Origin: Paucilactobacillus vaccinostercus DSM 20634
Lineage (GTDB): Bacteria; Bacillota; Bacilli; Lactobacillales; Lactobacillaceae
Length of the DNA stretch: 64,000 bases
Assembly (NCBI RefSeq): GCF_001436295.1
Contig: NZ_AYYY01000005.1
Span: 124,001 to 188,000, forward strand
Reading direction: 5' to 3'
The number at the start of each line of letters is the position of its first letter. The stretch's first letter is position 1. The position numbers and the translations under genes are program-made. The notes beneath the pieces were generated by a model that was not told where the DNA came from, ran no database searches, and worked only from the letters and a program-made list of their open reading frames with translations. Positions 26,388-36,125 of the stretch are shown piece after piece.

Positions 26388-27632
26388 TTGATTAAACAGA
26401 CCATCACTAACACAGCTACCCGTAAGATTGGACTACATGTTGTATTATCTACGGAGCAGCGTGAATTAGTATTAAAGATTATGAATTTTACTCGAGATCG
26501 GCTTCAAAATAACCAGACTGGTGTATTTACCATCTTTGGTGATGCTGGGACCGGTAAAAGCGTGATTTTATCCCATCTATTCGCTAAGATCCAGTTGCTA
26601 GCACGGACTGATAACACCAGCGCTCTATACCGGACACAGAATTACTTTCTAGTTAACCATCCAGAGGTTTTAAAAGTATACAAGGCTATTGCTGGTAGTA
26701 ACACTATTCTGTTAAAAAAGGATTATCAGCGGCCAACTACTTTTATTAATCAGCTGGATAAACACAATCAAGCGGCAGATATTGTACTGATTGATGAAGC
26801 CCATTTGTTACTATCAAAGTCAGATCATTATAATAACTTTTATTTTCATAATCAGTTACAAGAAATTATAAAACGTTCAAAAGTCGTTATCTTAGTTTTC
26901 GATCAAACACAAGTATTACGGATGAAAAGTTACTGGACAAATGAACGGTTAAATGCACTACTCACACCCTACCCTCATGAAAACTATGTACTGAAAAAAC
27001 AGTTTCGGATGTCAGCAGGTCCAGAATTATTAGACTGGATTAATCAGCTAACGCTACGACGGACTGTGACAGAACTAACCCCTGAAATGTTAAATAACTA
27101 CGATTTCAGAATTTATGATGACGCTGAAGAAATGAGGAAGGCAATTGTGATGCGTAACCAGCAAGTTGGCCTTTCACGTATTTTATCAACTTCCGGGTAT
27201 CCTTCAACATTAGATGGTGGTAAGCATTATATCTGTGAAGGAAAATTTAAGATGCCCTGGGACCAATATAATTATACGGAAACTCCCTGGGCAGAAATTC
27301 CAGCCACCATCGATGAAGTGGGATCTATTTACACGTGCCAAGGATTCGATCTTAACTATGCAGGAATCATCATTGGACCACCTATTTATCTTAGAGACGC
27401 CAAGCACGGACGGTTAGATGTTGATCTCACGAAACATACTGATGTCGAAGCGTTTAAAAAACGCGATGATCTGACTGATCCCGCCATGATTGAATCAGTG
27501 GAGAAAAAAATGATTATGAATTCGTTGAATGTTTTGCTGAAGCGTGGTGTCTATGGAACCTATCTATACGTTCATGATCCGCAACTAAGAAGGCTCTTGC
27601 TGAAGCAATTTGAAAAGATTACCCAGAAATAA
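26388..27632 (+). CDS. DUF2075 (Schlafen-like helicase/ATPase) protein
   Basis: This 414-residue P-loop protein has Walker A in FTIFGDAGTGKSVIL (about residues 47-61), Walker B IVLIDEAHLLLS (about 131), a KQFRMSAGPELLDWI segment that is a motif III/arginine-finger-like mark of DUF2075, and EVGSIYTCQGFDLNYAGIIIG near residue 305, like a helicase motif V/VI. The domain is often fused to a nuclease or found in defence islands; here no nuclease domain is attached. The start is TTG at 26388 after AGGAAGGA. It stands alone beside dif. The molecular role is unknown. Confidence 0.85.
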   Translation: MIKQTITNTATRKIGLHVVLSTEQRELVLKIMNFTRDRLQNNQTGVFTIFGDAGTGKSVILSHLFAKIQLLARTDNTSALYRTQNYFLVNHPEVLKVYKAIAGSNTILLKKDYQRPTTFINQLDKHNQAADIVLIDEAHLLLSKSDHYNNFYFHNQLQEIIKRSKVVILVFDQTQVLRMKSYWTNERLNALLTPYPHENYVLKKQFRMSAGPELLDWINQLTLRRTVTELTPEMLNNYDFRIYDDAEEMRKAIVMRNQQVGLSRILSTSGYPSTLDGGKHYICEGKFKMPWDQYNYTETPWAEIPATIDEVGSIYTCQGFDLNYAGIIIGPPIYLRDAKHGRLDVDLTKHTDVEAFKKRDDLTDPAMIESVEKKMIMNSLNVLLKRGVYGTYLYVHDPQLRRLLLKQFEKITQK

Positions 27633-27633
27633 A

Positions 27634-27681
27634 AAAACTAGGAATAACATCAAATATACGCTTGATGCTGTTCCTAGTTTT
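27634..27681. terminator. Bidirectional terminator
   Basis: AAAACTAGGAA and CATCAA pair with TTGATG and TTCCTAGTTTT, giving U-rich ends both ways for convergent genes. Confidence 0.85.
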
Positions 27682-27729
27682 ATTCAATATAATAATAATT
27701 GCAATTACTTAAATATAGTTTTTTTGCTT

Positions 27730-28599
27730 TTAGTCAGCATCGATGTCTTTCATCCAGGCAATGGCTAGTGCCTTTTCTCCAAGATGAGTACCAATAACTG
27801 GTCCAAAATAACTGATTTCAAATGGGATGTTAGGATACTTTGCGCTCAATTTGTCGCGCCATTTAATGGCTGCTGGTTCGTCGTTAGCATGGATAACAAT
27901 TGCTCTAATTGGGTAATCAGCCTCGACCACCGATTGGTCAAATATCTCCTCACAACGTGCCAGTGCTTTTTTGGTTGAGCGTACCTTCTCAAAAGCTTCG
28001 ATTTCATGAGATGGTGTGTGCATGCTAAGCAAAGGTTTAATTTTCAATAGTGATCCGATGAAGGCCGACGCATTTGAAAGCCGACCGCCCCGAACTAGAT
28101 TTTGTAGATCATCAACGATAAAGACGTTATTAATGGTCGTACGTAAGTCATCTAGCCTATTAATAATATCTTCGACTGAGTTGCCCTGCTTTGCCATTTG
28201 CGCGGCAGCAAGCACGAGGTACCCCATTAATTTAACGGTTACCTGCGAGTCGTATGGAATAACCTTAATGTTGGACGTTAGTTGGTCATTAATCTGGCGT
28301 AAACTGTTAACAAATCCGGAAATGGTACTTGATAAGTGAATACTGATGACAGCATCGTATCCGTCTTGTGCAAGACCATCGTACAAGGCAATCATTTCCC
28401 CAAGTGGCGGCTGTGAAGTGCTGGGAAATGAACTAGAATTACGAAGCTTGTCATAGAATTCACTAGTTGTGATATCGATACCTTCGCGGTAGCTTTGACC
28501 ATCGATAATTACAGGAATTGGGACAACTTTAATTCCGTTCGCTGCCACTTCTTCGTTTGAAAGATAGGCAGTGCTGTCAGTAACAACAGCGATTTTCAT
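27730..28599 (-). CDS. DegV family fatty-acid-binding protein
   Basis: This 289-residue protein has the DegV start IAVVTDSTAYLSNEEV, the SFPSTSQPPLGEMIALYD segment, ISIHLSSTISGFVNSLR and the LQNLVRGGRLSNASAFIGSL stretch. DegV/FakB proteins bind fatty acids; the FakB branch presents them to the kinase FakA. Which ligand is used here cannot be said. GGAGGAATTATAA precedes the ATG. The gene stands alone, with 129 bases of unremarkable sequence before the next gene. Confidence 0.93.
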   Translation of the reverse strand: MKIAVVTDSTAYLSNEEVAANGIKVVPIPVIIDGQSYREGIDITTSEFYDKLRNSSSFPSTSQPPLGEMIALYDGLAQDGYDAVISIHLSSTISGFVNSLRQINDQLTSNIKVIPYDSQVTVKLMGYLVLAAAQMAKQGNSVEDIINRLDDLRTTINNVFIVDDLQNLVRGGRLSNASAFIGSLLKIKPLLSMHTPSHEIEAFEKVRSTKKALARCEEIFDQSVVEADYPIRAIVIHANDEPAAIKWRDKLSAKYPNIPFEISYFGPVIGTHLGEKALAIAWMKDIDAD

Positions 28600-28728
28600 T
28601 TATAATTCCTCCACTTATTTCATTTTAATTTAAAATACATCTCAACAATACTAGCATACATTTATTGATTAACCAACCAAATTGAAAGTCAGTTAAAGAA
28701 AATTAAATATTTCTTATTATCTAAATAA

Positions 28729-29151
28729 CTACTGTTTGGATACACGGGCAATGCTTTTATCGAGACGGTTGAGCAAAATACGTAATAGATTATTTTCTTC
28801 GTCGGTCCAGCGGTCAAAAATACGAGTGCTTAAATCAGCGAATGCAGTATCAATTTCTATAATAGCTTTTTTCCCTGCTTGTGACATCGAATATACGAGT
28901 TGGCGTTTGTCTCGCCCGGTCGGTGTTTTTTGAAGCATTTCTTTTGTCACTAAATTTTTCAATTGACGGCTGAGAGTAGATGTATCTAATTTCGTTGCGT
29001 CGGATAGTTGTTCTTGTGTACGATAACCTGCTTCAATTTGGAGTAGTAATTGCCATTCTGCGATAGTTAATTTGGAACGCTTTGTAATGGCTAATAGCAC
29101 ACTTTTATAATTTTTTTCAATGTCTCGAAGTGCGATTAAACTATCTTTCAT
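28729..29151 (-). CDS. MarR family transcriptional regulator
   Basis: This 140-residue winged-helix protein contains KLTIAEWQLLLQIEAGYRTQ, ATKLDTSTLSRQLKNLVTKE (recognition helix) and PTGRDKRQLVYSM (wing), the MarR layout. I prefer the ATG at 29151 because GGTGAG stands eight bases upstream; ATG 29166, with AAGGA one base away, is possible and adds five residues. It is divergent from rqcH, and the gap holds a perfect 46-bp palindrome. This is probably its operator, with overlapping promoters. No cysteine pair typical of OhrR is seen. Confidence 0.9.
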   Translation of the reverse strand: MKDSLIALRDIEKNYKSVLLAITKRSKLTIAEWQLLLQIEAGYRTQEQLSDATKLDTSTLSRQLKNLVTKEMLQKTPTGRDKRQLVYSMSQAGKKAIIEIDTAFADLSTRIFDRWTDEENNLLRILLNRLDKSIARVSKQ

Positions 29152-29186
29152 ATTTTGTCTCACCATGTCCTTATAGTCATGTTTTT

Positions 29187-29232
29187 ATATGATTGCATTA
29201 TACAATATTAATATTGTATAATGCAATCATAT
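29187..29232. promoter_or_regulatory. Perfect 46-bp palindrome between marR and rqcH
   Basis: All 23 positions on each side of the centre (29209/29210) are complementary. The inner arms TTGCATTATACAAT (29193-29206) and ATTGTATAATGCAA (29213-29226) each look like a MarR operator, and each strand contains a TATAAT. The likely role is divergent operator and promoter. A related palindrome lies at 57349. Confidence 0.8.
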
Positions 29233-29305
29233 TTAATTTTTGTACTATGAAGTAAAGACCGGTATACTAAAATGGATTGATTTTTTTAAGGAGGTACCAA
29301 GAACA

Positions 29306-31012
29306 ATGGCCTTTGACGGATTTTTTACCCATGCAATTGTTCATGAATTAAATGAACTACTGGCAACTGGCAGAGTGGCCCGAATTCACCAACCCTACCC
29401 TGCCGAAATGATTTTGGTAGTACGTGCCCATCGCCATAATTATAATGTTTTGATCTCTGCTAATCCTACCTATCCGAGAATTCAGATTACAGATGTTCCG
29501 TTCAAGAACCCTCCAACGCCAACAAACTTCACAATGACAATGCGCAAGTTTCTGGAAGGTGCAATTATTAGTTCTGTGCAACAAATTGATAATGATCGAA
29601 TTGTTCAAATTAATTTCACAACGCGTGACGAACTTGGCGATAACCAAGAACTAAAACTCGTGATTGAAATTATGGCTCGTCATAGTAACATTTCCCTAAT
29701 TAGTGTTAAAACGGGTAAAATTATCGATACGATTAAGCATGTTGGTTCAGACCAAAATCGATATAGAACTTTACTACCAGGTGCCACGTTCATTATGGCG
29801 CCACAACAAGAAAAGTTAAATCCATTTATTGCAAATCAGGCTTATGCGCAATTGGCTCATAAAATTACGAATTTAGAGGAATTGGCCAAAGAGTTGCAAC
29901 AAGCTTATCAAGGGATGGGTCGACAGACTGCGAAGGAGCTTGCTTACGAACTGTTAAATAGTGAGAACGCGCCAGAAGCCTATCAGCATTTTTTGAGACA
30001 ATTTAATCAACCAACGCCTTCTCTGGTCGAGTATGTCAACGGAAAAGTTGATTTTACGGTATTTCCGCCTGCGGACAGTCAAACAATTGCTAATTTAACT
30101 AGCTATCAAACACTGTCTGAACTTCTTGACGCTTTTTATGCTAATAAATCGCAACGGGATCGTACTAAACAATTGGCAAGTGAGCTGATTCGAGTTGTAC
30201 ACAATGAACTAAAGAAAAATAAAAACAAGGTAAAGAAACTAAACCGAACCCTATCGGAAACAGAAAAAGCAGATGATTTTCGAATTCGTGGCGAAATTTT
30301 AACAACTTATTTACGAGACATCAAGCCACAGTCAACTGAAGTTACACTACTTAATTTTTATGACGAAAACAAACCACTAAAGATAAAACTGTCTAACCAG
30401 TTAACGCCTTCTCGAAATGCTCAAAAGTATTTTACTAAGTATCAAAAGCTTAAGAAAGCTGTTAGTCATGTGAATGAACAGTTGGCAATCACTAATCAAG
30501 AAATTGCCTATCTTGAAAATATTCAATCACAAATTGAGCTTGCCAATCCGGAAGATACTAAGGAAATTCGGCTTGAGTTACAACAGCAAGGATATTTGCG
30601 TGTCAAAAACACTCGGAATAAGAAGAAAGCACGGGTCCAAGTTAGCAAACCAGAAGCGTTTAAGTCGTCTGATGGTACTGAGATTTTAGTTGGGAAAAAT
30701 AATCTGCAAAATGATCGTCTTTCCTTTAAAATCGCCAATAAGAACGATATCTGGTTGCACGTGAAGGATATTCCTGGATCGCACGTAATTATTAGGGATT
30801 CTGATCCTAGTGAACAGACCATTCAAGAAGCAGCGCAGTTAGCAGCCTATTATTCCAAAGGACGTGAGTCAGCCCACGTGCCAGTGGACTATTTACCGGC
30901 TAAATTATTAAGGAAACCAAATGGAAGTAAACCGGGATTTGTCATATTTGAGGGTCAAACGACTATTTATGTGACTCCTAATTTGGAAATCGTTCAGCAG
31001 CTGCAGAAATAG
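29306..31012 (+). CDS. rqcH: Ribosome quality control protein RqcH (Rqc2/NEMF homologue)
   Basis: RqcH binds stalled 50S subunits and recruits tRNA-Ala to add C-terminal alanine tails that mark nascent chains for degradation. The 568-residue protein has the N-terminal NFACT-N domain (AFDGFFTHAIVHELNELL, then IEIMARHSNISLI), a helical coiled-coil middle (about 285-420) and the C-terminal NFACT-R domain with DIWLHVKDIPGSHVII and YYSKGRESAHVPVDY. Older annotation calls it fibronectin-binding protein. The ATG at 29306 has AAGGAGG upstream; earlier in-frame codons have no such signal. Control by the palindrome at 29187 is likely. Confidence 0.93.
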   Translation: MAFDGFFTHAIVHELNELLATGRVARIHQPYPAEMILVVRAHRHNYNVLISANPTYPRIQITDVPFKNPPTPTNFTMTMRKFLEGAIISSVQQIDNDRIVQINFTTRDELGDNQELKLVIEIMARHSNISLISVKTGKIIDTIKHVGSDQNRYRTLLPGATFIMAPQQEKLNPFIANQAYAQLAHKITNLEELAKELQQAYQGMGRQTAKELAYELLNSENAPEAYQHFLRQFNQPTPSLVEYVNGKVDFTVFPPADSQTIANLTSYQTLSELLDAFYANKSQRDRTKQLASELIRVVHNELKKNKNKVKKLNRTLSETEKADDFRIRGEILTTYLRDIKPQSTEVTLLNFYDENKPLKIKLSNQLTPSRNAQKYFTKYQKLKKAVSHVNEQLAITNQEIAYLENIQSQIELANPEDTKEIRLELQQQGYLRVKNTRNKKKARVQVSKPEAFKSSDGTEILVGKNNLQNDRLSFKIANKNDIWLHVKDIPGSHVIIRDSDPSEQTIQEAAQLAAYYSKGRESAHVPVDYLPAKLLRKPNGSKPGFVIFEGQTTIYVTPNLEIVQQLQK

Positions 31013-31020
31013 AGTGATAT

Positions 31021-31064
31021 AAAAAAGGAGTTTTGACTACTATACTGTCAGAACTCCTTTTTGC
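31021..31064. terminator. Bidirectional terminator between rqcH and carB-like gene
   Basis: AAAAAAGGAGTT and TGAC pair with GTCA and AACTCCTTTTT around a 9-base loop; T-runs at both ends. Confidence 0.9.
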
Positions 31065-31075
31065 TTTACATAGTT

Positions 31076-33634
31076 TTACGTAAATGAACCATCATGAAAT
31101 TGAAATTGTCCATTAACATTTAATCGTTTTAACGCGTCTGTGACTCCTGTGCCTAGCGCCATTTCCGCACCTAAAACATTGGTAGATTGAATAGTTTCAC
31201 CAAATAGATGTAGCGCCTGAAATGGAAATGTGGCGGCATACGCAGCAGTTTGGGGTGACGATGGCAGTGTTACTTGCTCGTTGAACTCATCGAAAACAAA
31301 AGTGTGATCAGATAACTGAATTGCGGCTTGGACTAGATCTACATGAAGTACTTTGGATAAAAAGGAAATTTCTGTTAGTGGAATGACCCTAGTTTGCTCG
31401 ACTCGTAATCGGTTAGTTTTAACAAATAATGTTTGATAAATCCCCGGTTCTTTTTGTTGGGAAACGTGGTCCTCACCGTTAGAGTTAATTTCATTTTGAT
31501 CATTTTCACTCAGCTGTGCTGGATAGACCATTGCCGTTGGTTCCCCAAAACCACTTGGACTCTGAATGAGATAAGAACTGATTCCCAGTGGATAAACTTT
31601 TTGACCATCGAACAGTGCATTATAACAAAATTCAGGTCCATTGGAGAGATGTGAGTGTAACCGACCGTTTTGCGGTAATTGTACAATTGGTAAGTTGTAT
31701 TTCTCAAGTTCCGAACATAACCGCTGACGAATCTTAGGAATATAGATGACATCCGGTTTTTCAGCACGTGCAATCGCTAGAATGTCGGTAGTTTCAACCG
31801 GTTCAACATAAATTTTATCAGATAGAATTTGGTTCATTGATACGGCGCTAGGATTATTGTTAATGAGGATAGTTTCATAACCCTGTTTTTTTAGTGTCTG
31901 TAACATTGCGGCTGTATAGTATTCGGCTGCTCCAGCATTACCAAGCCGAAAGCCTCCTGCCCCGATTATCAGCGCTTTTTTATGATCGCTAGAAACTAAT
32001 TCAGTTTCTTCTTCAAACGTCGAGTAAAAAATGGTTGTGTGCTGTTCAAATTCACCCGCAGAAGGATCGACTTCTTTATAGACCGGATAAATTTGTTGTT
32101 CGTCACGTAACTGGGTTACCTCGGCTTCTTCTACGTCCCATAGCTTGCCGATCATTCGATCGCTATAGCCATAGTACTTAGCTTTCCTGAGAGTGTCTAT
32201 GTCCCGAGGGTTGGCTGCTACTTCACTATGAAGTTGTTGCACTTTTTTTAACTTGTAAAAATAATATGGATCGATTTTTGTTAGTTCTGCTAGTTCACTT
32301 GTAGAATATCCTCGGTGCAGTGCCTCAATTAACAGTACAATGCGATTTGCACGCGGATGAATTAACCGTTGAACAATCTCATCGTCGGAAAGTTGTGCGT
32401 TCTCTTCCATCCGAAAAGTATCGGAGTGAAAGTGAGCAGCGCGCATTGCCTTAATTAGTGCCTCTTCTGTACTTCTGCCAATTCCCATTGTGGAACCCGT
32501 TGATCTCATTTGCGTTCCTAATCGTTGATTGGAATCAGGTAAGATATCAAATGGCCAAATTGGAATTCGTGCGGCAATATGGTCCATACTGGGTTCTATG
32601 AGAGCACTACGGTAGCTATAGTTACTATCAAGGATGATTTCAGGAAGAACCTTGCCAGCCAAGAGTGATGCACAAACTTCTGCTAGTGGATATCCGGTTG
32701 CTTTTGCCGCGAATGATGTCATTCGGTCAAAGTATGGACTATTTTTGATCACGTAGAACTCACCAGTACTGGGGTTCAAAGCAAATTGTACATGATTGAT
32801 GCCGACAATTCGGAGTTTACGTGTGATTGCTAAAGCTACGTCTCGAATGCGTTGATACTCACGGTCAAGAAGCGTTTGTGTTGGTATAAAGGCAATCGAA
32901 TCTCCGGCATGAATCCCAATGGGATCAAAATCTTCGATCCCAGCAACCTGAAGCATTGTCCCCAACCGATCGCGTAAAACAACAACTTCGATTTCTTTAT
33001 AACCGGCAATGCTTTGTTGGACCATCGCTTGGCCCACTCGTGATTGACCAAGTGCGATATTAATGGCATCTGCTAGTTCGTTAGTATCATGACACGTGCG
33101 GCGGGTCAAACTCCCCTGTGGAGCGACCGGCTTAACGATGACCGGAAATCCAGTACTTCGTGTGAGTTCTACGGCGGATTCAAAACTGTTGACAGATTGG
33201 GCCGTAATAATGGGCGCCTGCATTTGTTTCATTGTTTGATTTAGCAATACTGGATTATTTAATTGCCGGATGGTAGCTTCTGGAACCCCTAAAATTTTAA
33301 TATGTTGTTCGTTTAAAATTCCTGTTTCTAGCAGTTCTTCCACAAGACGTAAACTATTGATGCCACCAAGATTTGGTAAGATTGCATCTGGATGATATTC
33401 ATGAATCACAGATAGTAAATTTTTTATCGTCAGTGGCAAAATGCATGATTGATCAATCGCCTGCTTATTTCCGAGTGAAAAGGAAAATGGATTGTTATCA
33501 ATCAAGATCGTTTGGTAGCCTTGCTGTTTTAAATGTGTGGCCACTTGAAAAATAGCAGAGTCGATTTCGGTTTCATGACTGATCTCATCTGCTCCGCCAC
33601 CAATAATTAAAATTTTTGAGATTTGGTTATTCAC
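31076..33634 (-). CDS. Degenerate carbamoyl-phosphate synthase large subunit (CarB-like)
   Basis: CarB normally has about 1060 residues with two ATP-grasp halves and an allosteric domain; this has 852. The first half keeps the fold (IEDFDPIGIHAGDSIAFIPT; SFAAKATGYPLAEV). However, the glycine-rich ATP loop (normally GGTGGG) reads APQGSLTRRT at 171-180, and the metal-binding ENPR-SRSS stretch reads KNSPYFDRMTS from K297. The second half keeps a pre-ATP domain (ALIIGAGGFRLGNAGAAEYY) and an FPFQALHL-like end, but its ATP-grasp core and the C-terminal domain are largely missing. The start is GTG three bases after carA-like. Catalysis is improbable, yet the frame is intact. Confidence 0.85.
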   Translation of the reverse strand: MNNQISKILIIGGGADEISHETEIDSAIFQVATHLKQQGYQTILIDNNPFSFSLGNKQAIDQSCILPLTIKNLLSVIHEYHPDAILPNLGGINSLRLVEELLETGILNEQHIKILGVPEATIRQLNNPVLLNQTMKQMQAPIITAQSVNSFESAVELTRSTGFPVIVKPVAPQGSLTRRTCHDTNELADAINIALGQSRVGQAMVQQSIAGYKEIEVVVLRDRLGTMLQVAGIEDFDPIGIHAGDSIAFIPTQTLLDREYQRIRDVALAITRKLRIVGINHVQFALNPSTGEFYVIKNSPYFDRMTSFAAKATGYPLAEVCASLLAGKVLPEIILDSNYSYRSALIEPSMDHIAARIPIWPFDILPDSNQRLGTQMRSTGSTMGIGRSTEEALIKAMRAAHFHSDTFRMEENAQLSDDEIVQRLIHPRANRIVLLIEALHRGYSTSELAELTKIDPYYFYKLKKVQQLHSEVAANPRDIDTLRKAKYYGYSDRMIGKLWDVEEAEVTQLRDEQQIYPVYKEVDPSAGEFEQHTTIFYSTFEEETELVSSDHKKALIIGAGGFRLGNAGAAEYYTAAMLQTLKKQGYETILINNNPSAVSMNQILSDKIYVEPVETTDILAIARAEKPDVIYIPKIRQRLCSELEKYNLPIVQLPQNGRLHSHLSNGPEFCYNALFDGQKVYPLGISSYLIQSPSGFGEPTAMVYPAQLSENDQNEINSNGEDHVSQQKEPGIYQTLFVKTNRLRVEQTRVIPLTEISFLSKVLHVDLVQAAIQLSDHTFVFDEFNEQVTLPSSPQTAAYAATFPFQALHLFGETIQSTNVLGAEMALGTGVTDALKRLNVNGQFQFHDGSFT

Positions 33635-33636
33635 TG

Positions 33637-34713
33637 CTAAGCCCCCCGCCTTTGCATAGATTCGATAAATTCGTCGAATAAGCCATTGGTTTCGTCAGGT
33701 CCGGGTGCGCCATCAGGAAAAAATTGAACCGAAAAAGCCGGGAAATTACGATGACGGAGTCCCTGAACGGTATCGTTGACCAGATCGATATATGTGACGA
33801 ATAACCGGTGTCGATCAACTGATTGCCGATCAACTGCGAAACCTTGACCCTGGGATGCGTAAATAATATGATCGGTAATTACTTCTTTAATCGGATGGTT
33901 CATCCCGTGATGCTCTGCCGGAAGTTTGCCTACTTCAGCTTGGTTAGCCATTGCAAAGAGTTCATGTCCGAGCCCAATTGCAAACAGTGGAATCTCTGTT
34001 TGAATTAGCTGAATCATTTCTAAAACGGATGGCCTGAGGTCATGGGGGTTTCCGGGTCCCGTTGACAATACCACCCCATCAGGATCAAGGCGAAGGATAT
34101 CTTCTGCAGAAGCCGTGTAAGGTAGCACAGTTACATTGCAGTTTCGCCGACCAAGTTCCCTTAAAATTCCATGTTTAAGGCCAAAATCAATGACAACAAC
34201 GCTCAAACCCGTTCCAGGATTAGGATATGGTTTTGGCGTTGAGACTTGAGCCACCTGTTGATTTGTTAGAACCGTTGCATTTAGTTGATCGAATGCGTGG
34301 TCGTCTGGAACAGGAACAATACTAGCTTTCATCGTTTTACCAATTTTGCTGAGCTTTTTGACGACCGCACGTGTATCAATACCCGTGATTCCAGGTATAT
34401 TCATCTGCTTGAGGTATTGATCCAATGACAATCGGCTGATTCGGTTAGTTGATACATTGGCTAATTCTCGGACAATAACGCCCTTGATACTAGGTAGGAT
34501 TGATTCATAGTTTGCTTGATTAATACCAGAACTACCAATATTTGGTTGGGTAAAGATAACGATTTGGTTGTGATAAATTTGATCTGTAATAATTTCCTGA
34601 TATCCGGTCATACTGGTGTTAAAAACGAGTTCTCCCGTTGTCACCGCAGGAGCCCCGAATCCGGTCCCTTTATAAACGGATCCATCTTCTAAAATTAAAT
34701 ATCTTTCAGTCAC
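33637..34713 (-). CDS. Degenerate carbamoyl-phosphate synthase small subunit (CarA-like)
   Basis: CarA supplies ammonia by splitting glutamine. The 358-residue protein keeps the N-terminal domain (LILEDGSVYKGTGFGA, NTSMTGYQEIITD) and the glutaminase fold. All three triad residues are altered: the nucleophilic Cys of ICLGHQ is Gly247 in IGLGHE, and the His and Glu of HPEASPGP are Phe332 and Asp334 in FPDGAPGP. Glutamine hydrolysis should be impossible. The length is normal, with a GTG start. It lies directly before the degenerate carB-like gene and after lspA-rluD, the place where many Firmicutes have the pyr operon. Confidence 0.88.
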   Translation of the reverse strand: MTERYLILEDGSVYKGTGFGAPAVTTGELVFNTSMTGYQEIITDQIYHNQIVIFTQPNIGSSGINQANYESILPSIKGVIVRELANVSTNRISRLSLDQYLKQMNIPGITGIDTRAVVKKLSKIGKTMKASIVPVPDDHAFDQLNATVLTNQQVAQVSTPKPYPNPGTGLSVVVIDFGLKHGILRELGRRNCNVTVLPYTASAEDILRLDPDGVVLSTGPGNPHDLRPSVLEMIQLIQTEIPLFAIGLGHELFAMANQAEVGKLPAEHHGMNHPIKEVITDHIIYASQGQGFAVDRQSVDRHRLFVTYIDLVNDTVQGLRHRNFPAFSVQFFPDGAPGPDETNGLFDEFIESMQRRGA

Positions 34714-34743
34714 AAGAATGCCTTCTTTACTAGTTGTTACGAT

Positions 34744-35658
34744 CTATAAATCGTGTGTGTTCAGATAGGTAATCATCGTTTGAAAATATTCAGGTAATGG
34801 TGCTTCAAACGTCATTTGTTCATTAGTAGTGGGATGAACGAAGCCCAACAATTTTGCATGTAAGTATTGTCCGTTACCGGGTAATGTTTTGCGTGGCCCA
34901 TAAAGTGGATCTCCAGCTAAGGGATGACCAATATACTGCATGTGGACACGAATTTGATGAGTTCTCCCCGTCTCTAAATGGCAACTGACCAACGTATAGT
35001 GCTGATAGCGTTTTAGCACGTTGAAATGAGTAACGGCATGACGTCCGTCAGCAACGACAGCTTGTTTTTGGCGGTTAATGGTTGAACGTCCCAACGGGGC
35101 ATTAATGGTCCCCCGTTCTTCCTCAATTTGCCCATGAACTAATGCAATATATTCACGTTCATTCGTCTTGGCCTTTAGTTGAGCTGCAAGACACTGATGC
35201 GCGTGGTCGTTTTTTGCAACCATTAGTAGCCCAGACGTGTCCTTATCGATTCGATGAACAATTCCAGGCCGAAATTCGCCATTAATCGTGGATAACGGAC
35301 TATGATAAAGCAATGCATTCACCAATGTGTGATTTGGATGGCCTGCTGAAGGATGAACCACCATTCCTTGAGGCTTATTGACCACAAGAACGTCATCATC
35401 CTCATAGACAATATCTAAAGGAATATCTTCTGGAGTGAGATCAATTTTCTGAGGTTCTACTGGAACAACTTTAATTTGATCATTATTAGCTAATTTATAT
35501 TTGGGCTTTACTGTTTTGCCGTTCACCATCACATGACCAGACTCAATCCATTTTTGAATCTGAGAACGTGAAACGTCATTCATGAGTTTTGGCAGGATTT
35601 TATCGATTCGGCCAAGATGTTGTTCTTCCGTTATTTTAAAAGTAAATGTTTTATTCAA
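34744..35658 (-). CDS. rluD: RluA/RluD family pseudouridine synthase
   Basis: This 304-residue enzyme isomerises uridines in 23S rRNA. It has an N-terminal S4 RNA-binding domain ([20 protein letters not shown]), then the catalytic motif [19 protein letters not shown] with the active-site Asp, and the C-terminal [23 protein letters not shown]. Its start overlaps the lspA stop by four bases, the usual lspA-rluD coupling in Firmicutes. Target uridines are not deduced. Confidence 0.93.
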   Translation of the reverse strand: MNKTFTFKITEEQHLGRIDKILPKLMNDVSRSQIQKWIESGHVMVNGKTVKPKYKLANNDQIKVVPVEPQKIDLTPEDIPLDIVYEDDDVLVVNKPQGMVVHPSAGHPNHTLVNALLYHSPLSTINGEFRPGIVHRIDKDTSGLLMVAKNDHAHQCLAAQLKAKTNEREYIALVHGQIEEERGTINAPLGRSTINRQKQAVVADGRHAVTHFNVLKRYQHYTLVSCHLETGRTHQIRVHMQYIGHPLAGDPLYGPRKTLPGNGQYLHAKLLGFVHPTTNEQMTFEAPLPEYFQTMITYLNTHDL

Positions 35659-36101
35659 TCTAGATCACCTGAAATCCATACTGCGATAACGAGCCAAATG
35701 ACACCAATGGTCAGGCACATATCCGCGACATTAAAAATGGGAAAATTAATAAAATCTAGTTGGAACATATCAACAACGTACCCTAAGCGAATTCGGTCAA
35801 TAAAGTTCCCTATTGTTCCGGCCAAAATTAAGCTAATGCTGAAGGCATACATTTTTTTAGAACGAAACCGCCAAAGAAAATAGCCTAAAATGAGTAGCGC
35901 AACGATTGAGATAATTGTAAAAAACCATTGTTGACCTCTCAAAATACTCCATGCAGCGCCATCGTTTCTTAAATTCGTGAACGATAGTAATCCGGGGATG
36001 ATGGTATGTACCTGATTGAGTGCAATTTGCTGAACAATAGTATATTTAACCACTTGGTCGGCGATGATTAGTAGTAAGATAACGATAAGGTAATAAGGCA
36101 T
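35655..36101 (-). CDS. lspA: Lipoprotein signal peptidase
   Basis: LspA cuts signal peptides from prolipoproteins in the membrane. The 148-residue protein has four hydrophobic segments and the family motifs [29 protein letters not shown] with the first catalytic Asp, and [14 protein letters not shown] with the second. The length is slightly short but normal for lactobacilli. It is in an operon with rluD. Confidence 0.96.
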   Translation of the reverse strand: MPYYLIVILLLIIADQVVKYTIVQQIALNQVHTIIPGLLSFTNLRNDGAAWSILRGQQWFFTIISIVALLILGYFLWRFRSKKMYAFSISLILAGTIGNFIDRIRLGYVVDMFQLDFINFPIFNVADMCLTIGVIWLVIAVWISGDLD

Positions 36102-36125
36102 AACATCCTCCAGAGAAACGTACGT

